From assembly GCA_023411395.1 (NCBI GenBank), contig JAEYOV010000071.1:186001-250000 (forward strand): a DNA stretch of 64,000 bases, given 5' to 3'. This document shows, piece by piece, positions 8,962 through 16,349 of the stretch. Source of the DNA: Bacillota bacterium. Lineage in GTDB: Bacteria > Bacillota > Clostridia > Christensenellales > Aristaeellaceae. Within the stretch, counting starts at the first letter, position 1, and each line of letters begins with the position of its first letter. The notes beneath the pieces are model-generated. The model searched no databases, was not told the DNA's origin, and saw nothing but the letters and a program-made list of their open reading frames with translations. The position numbers and the translations under genes were made by a program.

Positions 8962-9924
8962 CTACCAAAGGCTGATTTCGTTTATCTTCGAGTTCACTTT
9001 GTTTACGATGGATATAAGCACTAAATTGATTACGGAGTTAAAAAGACCTATGGCAGCAGAATAGGAGTAATCGGGCGCTGCAGAGGCAAGGCCTGTTTTG
9101 TAAACATAGGTTGATATAATTTCAGAGGTGGAGAGATTCAAGTTGTTCTGCATAAGGAACGCCTTTTCAAAACCAACGCTCATGATACTGCCCATGCGCA
9201 AAGTAAGCATGATGGTAATTGCCGGTAGCAATCCGGGTATGTCTATATGCCACATACGCTTAAAGCGATTTGCACCGTCTACCAAAGCGGCTTCATGCAA
9301 GCCTGGGTCGATGGATGAAAGCGCAGAAAGATAGATAATAGCGTTCCATCCTGTTCCCTGCCAGATATTTGACCACACATAGATATGTTTAAAATATTCC
9401 GGTTTTCCCATAAAATCAATTTCTTTTCCGCCTAAAGCCATTATCGCGTAGTTGACTACACCTACCTTTGGCGATAGAAACTGTATGATGATGCCTACCA
9501 TAACAACCGTAGATATGAAATAAGGCATATATGTAACGATCTGCACAAACTTCTTATAATGTGGTCTAAGACAGTTGTTGAGCAGCAGCGCCAGTATAAT
9601 GGGGAAGGGAAAACCCATAATAAGGTCGTATATGCTAATTGACAGCGTGTTCTGTATCACTCGGCTAAAGTTATAGCTCTTAATGAACTTTTCAAAATAC
9701 ATGAGTCCAACAAAAGGACTGCCGACTATACCTTTACTTGCGCTGAACTTTCTAAAGGCGATCTGCACGCCGTACATGGGATAGTAGCTGAATACCAATA
9801 GCCATATCACGGGAATTGCAATAATTGCATATAGCTCCCAATTTAGCTTTGCGCTACGGCGCAAGGACCTCCATTGCTTTGCTCTTTGTGAATCCATCAT
9901 TAAACTCTTCTTAGTGCTAGTCAA
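8962..9924 (-). CDS. Sugar ABC transporter permease, LplB type
   Basis: A 320-residue first permease of the operon, six predicted TM helices, with the EAA loop HEAALVDGANRFKRMWHIDI and the N-terminal pattern SYYPMYGVQIAFRKF that marks the LplB family. The longest frame begins at TTG 9924, with AGGAG 9 bases upstream; the ATG pair at 9900/9897 has no clear ribosome site, so the TTG start is favoured but not certain. It heads the permease-permease-binding protein operon, and the regulatory region must lie in 9925-10471. Confidence 0.9.
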   Translation of the reverse strand: MTSTKKSLMMDSQRAKQWRSLRRSAKLNWELYAIIAIPVIWLLVFSYYPMYGVQIAFRKFSASKGIVGSPFVGLMYFEKFIKSYNFSRVIQNTLSISIYDLIMGFPFPIILALLLNNCLRPHYKKFVQIVTYMPYFISTVVMVGIIIQFLSPKVGVVNYAIMALGGKEIDFMGKPEYFKHIYVWSNIWQGTGWNAIIYLSALSSIDPGLHEAALVDGANRFKRMWHIDIPGLLPAITIMLTLRMGSIMSVGFEKAFLMQNNLNLSTSEIISTYVYKTGLASAAPDYSYSAAIGLFNSVINLVLISIVNKVNSKINEISLW

Positions 9925-10471
9925 ATAAACTCACTCCTAAGCGTTATATGATTGTGAGATAAAATATTTCGAAACTCTGTTTTGTTTTATCAAGTGTAGT
10001 GGCGATGTGTCATATCCGTCACATGTAAATATTTTTGATCAGTGGATATTTTTTATATTTTGTATCTTTATATTGAAAAAAACTATGGTTTATGCGCAAA
10101 TTTTTATGTCCCCATATGCTTAAATGGCGGGTAGAGGAAAAAATCTTGTTTTGTGTAAATTCTTAAGATTTGAACTGTTTCCCATTAGAAATAGCCAGAT
10201 GAATGTATTTTTGTGTATACTCATTAAGAATGAGTATTTGCATTGTGACATGGTTCTGCGAAGAGTTCGCACACGCAAAAAAAGGGATATACCTCAGAAT
10301 ACTTGAGCTATTGTAAATATTCGGCTATAATTATTACGATAGGTTTGCTTATTCATACAAATAATGCGAATAGGCGAAAAAAGCTTCCTTCCAACGCAAC
10401 TGAATTCCTTGTCAGGGCTGTGCTGTAGAAAGTATACCTGAATCAGTGATAAGGATTGGTCCGGAATTATT
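9925..10471. other. Long AT-rich divergent intergenic region
   Basis: 547 bases without a credible gene, between the sugar operon (minus) and the phosphopantetheinyl transferase (plus). It holds the plus-strand promoter at 10303-10331. For the minus strand, TATAAC near 9946 may be a -10 box, but I see no convincing -35; AraC-dependent promoters often lack one. Confidence 0.5.
10303..10331 (+). promoter_or_regulatory. Sigma-A-like promoter of the phosphopantetheinyl transferase gene
   Basis: TTGAGC (10303-10308), a 17-base spacer and a perfect TATAAT (10326-10331). The mRNA leader to ATG 10472 would be about 135 bases; I saw no clear structured element in it. Confidence 0.6.
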
Positions 10472-11173
10472 ATGAATCTGTATGTATTGAATGTACGATG
10501 GCTGTATGAGGAACACAATTTTTTCAGCCTCCTTGGTTGTGTTGGCGAAGACAGGCGCAAAAAAGCTTTATCCTTTCACTTTGTCAAAGACAAGGCACTT
10601 TCGCTGGGTGCTGGGCTTCTATTGAATTTTGCACTTCTTAGCGAAGCACCGGGGTTGATGATACCGCCTCGTTTTCGCTTAGAAGCGTGGGGAAAGCCTT
10701 TTCTTGCAGAACATGAGGCGCCGGCCATTAGCCTGACGCATTCCGGAGAATACGCAGCCTGTGCTATTGGGCGTGAAGAAGTAGGCGTAGATATTGAGCA
10801 AGTAGGGTCCGCGGTTGCAGACGTTGCGTGCCGGTGCTTTGTGGGGCAGGAGCTTTCTCGCGTTATGCCGGATGGACATCACCTGGATGCGGAGGAGTTT
10901 TACCGCCTTTGGACAATGAAGGAAAGCTTCATTAAGCGAATCGGAACGGGCCTTTCACTGGATCCATTGCGGTTTGAGATTCTCACAGGGGAGCGGTTTC
11001 TCGTTCGTCAGGATTATGACACGCGGTGCTATCACTGCAAGCTATATGAGGAATTACCAGGATACAAGCTTGCACTTTGCATGTCGGACGGTGAATTCCC
11101 GGAGAAGGTAATGAACATAAAACAGGATGAGCTTTACGCAGCAGTAACACAGAACATAAAATACAGAAAATAA
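10472..11173 (+). CDS. 4'-phosphopantetheinyl transferase, Sfp type
   Basis: A 233-residue enzyme that moves the phosphopantetheine arm of CoA onto the conserved serine of carrier domains, here most likely the three T domains of the NRPS encoded at 25385-16350. The family motifs are clear: VGVDIEQVG (Mg-binding Asp and Glu) and FYRLWTMKESFIKRIGTGLS (the W-x-x-K-E-S signature). Length and motifs fit the two-lobed Sfp group rather than the short AcpS group. The ribosome site is weak. It has its own promoter and is convergent with the NRPS operon, sharing a terminator with it, so it borders the cluster rather than being cotranscribed. Confidence 0.93.
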   Translation: MNLYVLNVRWLYEEHNFFSLLGCVGEDRRKKALSFHFVKDKALSLGAGLLLNFALLSEAPGLMIPPRFRLEAWGKPFLAEHEAPAISLTHSGEYAACAIGREEVGVDIEQVGSAVADVACRCFVGQELSRVMPDGHHLDAEEFYRLWTMKESFIKRIGTGLSLDPLRFEILTGERFLVRQDYDTRCYHCKLYEELPGYKLALCMSDGEFPEKVMNIKQDELYAAVTQNIKYRK

Positions 11174-11174
11174 G

Positions 11175-11209
11175 AAAACCGCGGGGTAGATAGATTCGCC
11201 GCGGTTTTT
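11175..11209. terminator. Bidirectional terminator
   Basis: AAAACCGCGG, a 14-base loop, CCGCGGTTTTT. It ends the transferase gene on plus and the five-gene NRPS operon on minus. Confidence 0.85.
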
Positions 11210-11247
11210 CTTTGTGCGATGCGAAATTGAGGAGATCCAGGCGCGCA

Positions 11248-13785
11248 TTAGGACAGTTTTTTCGTCAGGGTCAGCACATTTCGGCCTTTCTCGTGCCGAT
11301 ATAAAACCTCGTCCACGTTCTTCTTTACCATATAGATTCCCAGACCGCCAATTTCTCTTTCTTCTGCGGGAAGCGTAATATCCGGGTCGGGAATTTCCAG
11401 TGGGTTGTGGGGCGTGCCATTATCCGAAAAGACCAGCTTTACCTGAGGCGGATCGTCCGATATGTCCAGGGAAATGTCGACCTTGCCGTCTTGATCTTGA
11501 TAGGCATAGTGCGCAATATTGACGAACACCTCTTCTGCTGCGAGGGAGAGCTGCATCAGTGTCTTTGGCAGACAGTTCTTATCAGAGATCGCTTCTTCGA
11601 TGAAGGCTAAAATGGATTTCAGTTGATCGGTTCTAGCCGCGACGGTTATTTTTTTCATGTCATCCCGCCCCCTTCTGTCCACACGCAAGGCCAGCATTGT
11701 AATATCATCGAACTGCGGAGCACCGTTTGCAAAGCGATCGATGTCCGTCTTTACATTACCCAGAAGTGCTTTGAGGTCTGTTGAGCCGGCTTGGTGGAGT
11801 ATTCTTTGCAGCCGTTCCTCTCCATATAGCTGTTCATCGGGGCTGATGGCTTCGGTGACGCCATCGGTGTACAAGAAGAGGAGATCTCCCGGCAGCAGAT
11901 TTGTCTCCGTTTGACAATAGCGTATACCCTCCATGCCCGCCAACACAAAGCCGGGACGGGATTTGAGCAATTGGAACTCTTTATTCTTGCGGCGTAAAAG
12001 TGGGGCGTTATGGCCGGCGTTGGCGTAGGCGAATCGGCCGGAGGATATTGTAAGAAGGCCGATCCAGGCTGTTACAAACATGCCAGCCTCATTGTTTTCA
12101 CAGAGCCGTACGTTGGCTTCGTTGAGAACCTCGGCTGGCGTCATGCCGGTTTGTGCCAGTGTGCGGATGAGGGTTTTGGACGTCATCATGAACAGCGCTG
12201 CAGGGATGCCCTTGCCAGACACGTCTGCGATGACCACCATCAGGTGGTCTTCATCCACCATGAAAAAATCGTAAAAATCGCCGCCTACCTCCTTGGCGGG
12301 GATCATTGTTGCATAAAGGTCAAACTCTGCCCGGTCCGGGAAGGGCGGAAAGATGCAGGGGAGCATGCTCGCCTGGATTTTTGTTGCGATGTTCAGTTCC
12401 GCACCAAAACGTTCCTTTTCAGCGGTTACGCGGGTAAGGTTTTCTATATAGGATCGAAGCGAAGCAGTCATCTGCTCAAAGCGTGTGCCTAGCAGTTCGA
12501 TTTCATCCCCGGTGCGAATACTGGAACTGTATTCAAGGTTTCCGTCCCCGATGTTCTGAACATCCTTGGAAAGTGTCAGGATGGGATGGGATACACGATC
12601 GCATGTGCCACGGACAATGGCGACGGAAAACGCGGCCAGCAGGAGGAACAGGCCCAGCATGATAAGGTTGAGCCAATTGATCATTCGGTTCATGTCGCCC
12701 AAGGCATGTTCACTTATCGTCCGGATTGCATGGTCGGCATCTTCAGCCGGCTTCAGTATCTCGCCAACCGGCATAACCACCGCTAAATTCCATCCGGTGG
12801 CCGGGATAGGCGCATACAAGAGATAGACATCCAGCTGGCCGATTTTGCTTTCTACAAAGCCGCTTCTATTCGCCTTCATTGCGAAAAGCGCGTCATCAGC
12901 ACCGGTTCCGAGAAAGGAACCCGGTGAATTTTCTTCCTTGCTCAGCCCATTTGCCGAGATCACATCTCCGTCGCCGTCAAAAAGCATTGCATAGCCGCCT
13001 GCGCCATAACGGGTGCTAAGTATGGCGCTGTTGATGCTTTCGATGAGAAGATCCACGCCCAGGACGCCTTTGAATTCGCCGTTCGCGTATATCGGCTGGG
13101 CAAGCGTAACGGTGAGGCCTCTGCCAAAACTGTCAGGGTATGTTTTCGAGATGTACAGCCTCCCGGTCTCCTTCACGGACCTGTACCACACCAGATTCCG
13201 GCAGTCGAATGCACCGATGCCTGTTTTCAGCGCCGCATTCCGGTCGTAGCCGATGTTTGCTCCGGACTCGTGAGCCGTATAAATACTGGAGATTTCCGGA
13301 ATGCTGTCGTACATTACTGAAAACATTCCTTCAAGGTTTCCCAGCAGGGCGTTTTCGGCCTGCAGTTCATCCTCTTGAATATCCTTTGTGGCAGGCAGGT
13401 AGTGAAGTGCCGGGCTGCCTGTTAGGCCTGCCTGCACCAGCTCGTCGGGAGTGGGGACGGGATGCGGTAAGAAAATATCTGGATGCTCATACAGATAAAC
13501 GGTATAGGCCGCCATTTGAGCTGATGCACGTACAAAGGAATCCAGCGTCTGGCTGATGGTCAGTGCTTTTTCAGTGACAAAGCTGCCGGCAGCGTTCAGA
13601 GCCTGGTTCACCATCATCTCGCGGTTGCTTTGGGAGGCAAGGGTGGCCAGCCGTTCCTCACTTTCCTGAGCCGCATCCCGAAGAAAGCGCATACCGGCAA
13701 AGGAGAAAGCGCTGCTGATGATAAGCAGCGCTGTGAGCAGCAGCATAAAGGTTCGTAATAGCTTTGTGCGTATTGAGTGCTTCAT
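11248..13785 (-). CDS. Membrane sensor PP2C (SpoIIE/RsbU-type) phosphatase fused to RsbW-like kinase domain
   Basis: An 845-residue protein. TM1 is about 10-32, an extracellular dCache-like sensor about 38-345, TM2 about 370-392 and HAMP about 393-445. The PP2C phosphatase (about 480-702) has its metal ligands in GGDFYDF, DVSGKG, TDGVTEA and QFDDITML. A C-terminal HATPase_c domain (about 712-843) has an N-box (AAEEVFVNIAHYAY), a G1 box (DNGTPHNP) and a G2 box (IGGLGIYMV), all intact. PP2C enzymes of this kind dephosphorylate STAS proteins, and RsbW-type kinases phosphorylate them; one polypeptide here holds both activities plus an external sensor. It is the last gene of the NRPS operon, its ATG overlaps the GNAT stop (ATGA), and GGAG is 8 bases upstream. 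The likely partner is the STAS protein encoded two genes upstream. Confidence 0.92.
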   Translation of the reverse strand: MKHSIRTKLLRTFMLLLTALLIISSAFSFAGMRFLRDAAQESEERLATLASQSNREMMVNQALNAAGSFVTEKALTISQTLDSFVRASAQMAAYTVYLYEHPDIFLPHPVPTPDELVQAGLTGSPALHYLPATKDIQEDELQAENALLGNLEGMFSVMYDSIPEISSIYTAHESGANIGYDRNAALKTGIGAFDCRNLVWYRSVKETGRLYISKTYPDSFGRGLTVTLAQPIYANGEFKGVLGVDLLIESINSAILSTRYGAGGYAMLFDGDGDVISANGLSKEENSPGSFLGTGADDALFAMKANRSGFVESKIGQLDVYLLYAPIPATGWNLAVVMPVGEILKPAEDADHAIRTISEHALGDMNRMINWLNLIMLGLFLLLAAFSVAIVRGTCDRVSHPILTLSKDVQNIGDGNLEYSSSIRTGDEIELLGTRFEQMTASLRSYIENLTRVTAEKERFGAELNIATKIQASMLPCIFPPFPDRAEFDLYATMIPAKEVGGDFYDFFMVDEDHLMVVIADVSGKGIPAALFMMTSKTLIRTLAQTGMTPAEVLNEANVRLCENNEAGMFVTAWIGLLTISSGRFAYANAGHNAPLLRRKNKEFQLLKSRPGFVLAGMEGIRYCQTETNLLPGDLLFLYTDGVTEAISPDEQLYGEERLQRILHQAGSTDLKALLGNVKTDIDRFANGAPQFDDITMLALRVDRRGRDDMKKITVAARTDQLKSILAFIEEAISDKNCLPKTLMQLSLAAEEVFVNIAHYAYQDQDGKVDISLDISDDPPQVKLVFSDNGTPHNPLEIPDPDITLPAEEREIGGLGIYMVKKNVDEVLYRHEKGRNVLTLTKKLS

Positions 13786-14597
13786 GCATATTTCTCCATC
13801 ATCATACCTGCAGCTTGAAGTGTTTCATTGGCCACCTTCAGGGAAGGATTGAGGTCCCATCTTACGATCTGCATTGAAATAAGCGCATCAAATCCATCTG
13901 CATGAACGATGCAGGGGGGGAATTCTCCTTCCAGCCTGCAGCCGGTACGCGATAGCATCCGAAACGACGCTTCGTTAAATAGCCCAACTATGTGCTCGCC
14001 TGTGCTGTCAGTCATGGTGTGAACATAATACACCTCGCCGCAGCTTTGCTGAAAGCCTCGGGTGTGAAAAAAACGCATGGCGGTATTGATCAAGGCTTCC
14101 GAAAGGCCACGCCCACGCCGGTCTGGATCGATGATAATTTCCTTGCTGAAGTATATTGTTCCATCGGATAGGCCGCTTTCAATGTGGCGGGGCAGCGCTT
14201 CGCAACCATCCTGCGGCTGGATGCACGATAGATTTTGATACTTTTTATCGGTCAGCCCGCACCAGAATGCACCAAGCGGCTGTCCACCTTCGCGAATGAC
14301 CCAGACAAACTCTGACGGGTCAAACAGAAGAGAGGCAAGGCTTTTAGCATCCTGAATCCGAAACATGCCGCCAGTTTTTTTAAAGTTCATTTGTTCGCCG
14401 GCGTCCAGTACGCGCAGGGCCATATCTCGCCGTATCCATACCTTCCGGTAGATGGAGGCCAGCGGATAGATGTCAGCCTCCGTCATTGGGGAAATGACAT
14501 ACCGCCTGCCATCCATTCCGGCCAGTTGAACGGCGTCATGAAATTGCCGCACAGGTAACACGTCCTCTGAAGGTAAATGGGAATAGCATTTACTCAA
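13782..14597 (-). CDS. GNAT-family N-acetyltransferase
   Basis: A 271-residue protein with a GNAT core at about 120-235. The acetyl-CoA loop is IIIDPDRRGRGLSEAL (R-x-x-G-x-G/A class), followed by a helix and an EVYYVHTMTDSTGEHIVGLF segment typical of a GNAT C-terminal half. The N-terminal half (about 35-110) is another alpha/beta segment and may be a degenerate GNAT repeat. The longest frame begins at TTG 14597, overlapping the STAS stop by 8 bases, so translation is probably coupled; GTG codons 12 and 15 residues further in are alternatives and no strong ribosome site decides. The protein overlaps the phosphatase gene at its 3' end. It may acetylate the peptide product, a precursor or a regulatory protein; the sequence does not say which. 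Confidence 0.8.
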   Translation of the reverse strand: MSKCYSHLPSEDVLPVRQFHDAVQLAGMDGRRYVISPMTEADIYPLASIYRKVWIRRDMALRVLDAGEQMNFKKTGGMFRIQDAKSLASLLFDPSEFVWVIREGGQPLGAFWCGLTDKKYQNLSCIQPQDGCEALPRHIESGLSDGTIYFSKEIIIDPDRRGRGLSEALINTAMRFFHTRGFQQSCGEVYYVHTMTDSTGEHIVGLFNEASFRMLSRTGCRLEGEFPPCIVHADGFDALISMQIVRWDLNPSLKVANETLQAAGMMMEKYA

Positions 14598-14886
14598 TGG
14601 TCAGAATGTCCGAAAAGCCGGTCATATCAAATACATCCATAACAGCATCACATACGTTGATAACGCGCATTGCACCCTGCTTCATCATCTGCTTCTGGGC
14701 AACAAGCAGTACCCTGAGCCCCGCAGAAGAGATATAGGTGAGATTTTTGAGGTCAAGAATCAGGTTCACCATACCGACCAGTGAACTGGTCAGTTCGGCT
14801 TCTAGCTGCGGCGCTGTGGTGGCATCAATCCTGCCGTCGATCATAAGGGTAAGATTGCTGCCGTTTACGTCTTTGATAATGGTCAT
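14590..14886 (-). CDS. STAS-domain anti-sigma factor antagonist (SpoIIAA/RsbV type)
   Basis: A 98-residue single-domain protein. The fold is evident from GRIDATTAPQLEAEL, the beta strand LILDLKNLTYIS and the phospho-acceptor loop YISSAGLRVLL. By alignment with SpoIIAA and RsbV, Ser54 is the expected phosphorylation site; the usual Asp before it is Ser here, and Ala follows it. Such proteins switch partners with an HATPase kinase according to phosphorylation. The gene lies between the AMP-ligase and the GNAT in the NRPS operon. Two HATPase domains occur in the locus (end of the phosphatase, end of the MATE exporter), either of which could be its kinase. AGGAGG precedes ATG 14886 by 5 bases. 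Confidence 0.9.
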   Translation of the reverse strand: MTIIKDVNGSNLTLMIDGRIDATTAPQLEAELTSSLVGMVNLILDLKNLTYISSAGLRVLLVAQKQMMKQGAMRVINVCDAVMDVFDMTGFSDILTIE

Positions 14887-14927
14887 TGCATTTCCTCCTC
14901 AATTATCCGGAATATAGTGGCTGTTAC

Positions 14928-16334
14928 TTATCGGCTGCCTTCTTCCATCAGGCAAAGCGTGTTCCGGAGCTTACCCGTCTTGCCGAGAATAGGTTCCTTC
15001 AGGCTGAATGTGATGTCAAGCACGTCGAGTCCTTCAAGGGCAAGCTTCTCCCTTGTAACCATCAAAAGATGGCGGCACAGGTCAAGGTGTCCCTCACCAT
15101 TTTCGGGGGTACAGCGTATCTCCAGCGCTTTTGGTGCCTGCTGAATGAACTGTACCTGGCCGCAGTTGGGCGCGTGCATGGAAATCATAATAAAAAGCGA
15201 CGAAGGCACCTGCACCCAAAGCCCTTCACTGTTTAGAAAAGATAGGATGTCTTCCTTACGGCCCTCGATATCCATATAGGGGAATGGTGAACCGCAGGCA
15301 CAGGGTTTGTCATGCAAAACAATGCGGTCTGATATATAGTAGCGGATGATGGGCTGCACCAGGTTTGCAAGGTTGGTCAGTAGGATTCCGCTGCTTTGCA
15401 CACCCGGCGGAACCGGGCGCATGTCCTGATCCACCGGCTCTACAATCACCCAATCGGCGTTCACATGCATATGGTTTTCACAGCATAACATGGCCACCTC
15501 TCCACCTTCGGTAGAGCAATAATTGTCCAGAACCGGGCAGTTGAAACTCTCCTCGATATAGCGGATGTCCTCCAAAGACAAATGCTCTGCGCTGCACAGA
15601 ACCATGCTGGGGGATATGTGCAGCCTGCCTAGCCGCTGCTGTGTGGCCAGCAAGCGGATATTGCTGGGATATCCTGATAGGATCACTGGTTGAAATGCGT
15701 TCAAACTCGTGACCATCTCACCGGTACTCATCTCCACATACAGCGGCAGGATATCTCCTGCGTGGCCTGCGGCTTCATAGGCTGCCTTGCTTCTGAGGTA
15801 GGACAAGTAGGTGGAGTGATATCCGCCGCTTGTCAGCACACCGGCATGACGCGGAAAAGGGGCTCCGGGCAGGGAAATGCCCTTTGTCTTGCTGCTGCCG
15901 AATAAACGCTGTGCCATCAACGCATTGTGAATCATGCTGTGGCGGTCGTCTCGTATCATGCGCAGGGGGATCCCTGTAGTGCCGGAAGTGGTCATCACCC
16001 GATACCTGCCAAGAAAAGGCTTGCTGATGGATGCCTCATCCAGGTTTACAAGATAGCTATTAAGCGTTTCGGTGGTAACCTCCGGGTCGCATACCCAGCG
16101 ATCGAACTGGGGCATGACATCCTCCCTAAGGATGACAGGAATATCCTTTAATGAGGGGCAGGCGGGCAGGTCCCTGTATTTCTCCATAAAATAAGGGGAG
16201 TGCTGCCGAGCGTAGTCCACAAGGATCAAAAGCCGCTCCTTTTGAAGGGTTGAAATATCATTGGGAGACAGTCCGCTGGCATGTTGCACCAGCGCGTTTG
16301 CAAGGGACGGTGTCATAAGTGGTGTTTGAAGCAT
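14928..16334 (-). CDS. PaaK/CapK-type AMP-forming acyl ligase
   Basis: A 468-residue adenylate-forming enzyme of the phenylacetate-CoA ligase branch. The P-loop is TTSGTTGIPLRMI (about 126-138). The middle has LDNYCSTEGGEVAML, a Y-x-x-T/S-E motif. The C-terminal half carries CACGSPFPYMDIEGRKED, the cysteine pair and hinge found in this family. It would activate a carboxylic acid as acyl-AMP, with CoA or a carrier as acceptor. The gene starts 15 bases after the NRPS stop, so it is cotranscribed and probably supplies or activates an acyl/aryl group for the peptide. The loading A domain of the NRPS lacks the amino-binding Asp, which fits a non-amino starter, but no substrate can be read from this sequence alone. 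Confidence 0.87.
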   Translation of the reverse strand: MLQTPLMTPSLANALVQHASGLSPNDISTLQKERLLILVDYARQHSPYFMEKYRDLPACPSLKDIPVILREDVMPQFDRWVCDPEVTTETLNSYLVNLDEASISKPFLGRYRVMTTSGTTGIPLRMIRDDRHSMIHNALMAQRLFGSSKTKGISLPGAPFPRHAGVLTSGGYHSTYLSYLRSKAAYEAAGHAGDILPLYVEMSTGEMVTSLNAFQPVILSGYPSNIRLLATQQRLGRLHISPSMVLCSAEHLSLEDIRYIEESFNCPVLDNYCSTEGGEVAMLCCENHMHVNADWVIVEPVDQDMRPVPPGVQSSGILLTNLANLVQPIIRYYISDRIVLHDKPCACGSPFPYMDIEGRKEDILSFLNSEGLWVQVPSSLFIMISMHAPNCGQVQFIQQAPKALEIRCTPENGEGHLDLCRHLLMVTREKLALEGLDVLDITFSLKEPILGKTGKLRNTLCLMEEGSR

Positions 16335-16349
16335 GCTGCCCTCCTCTAT

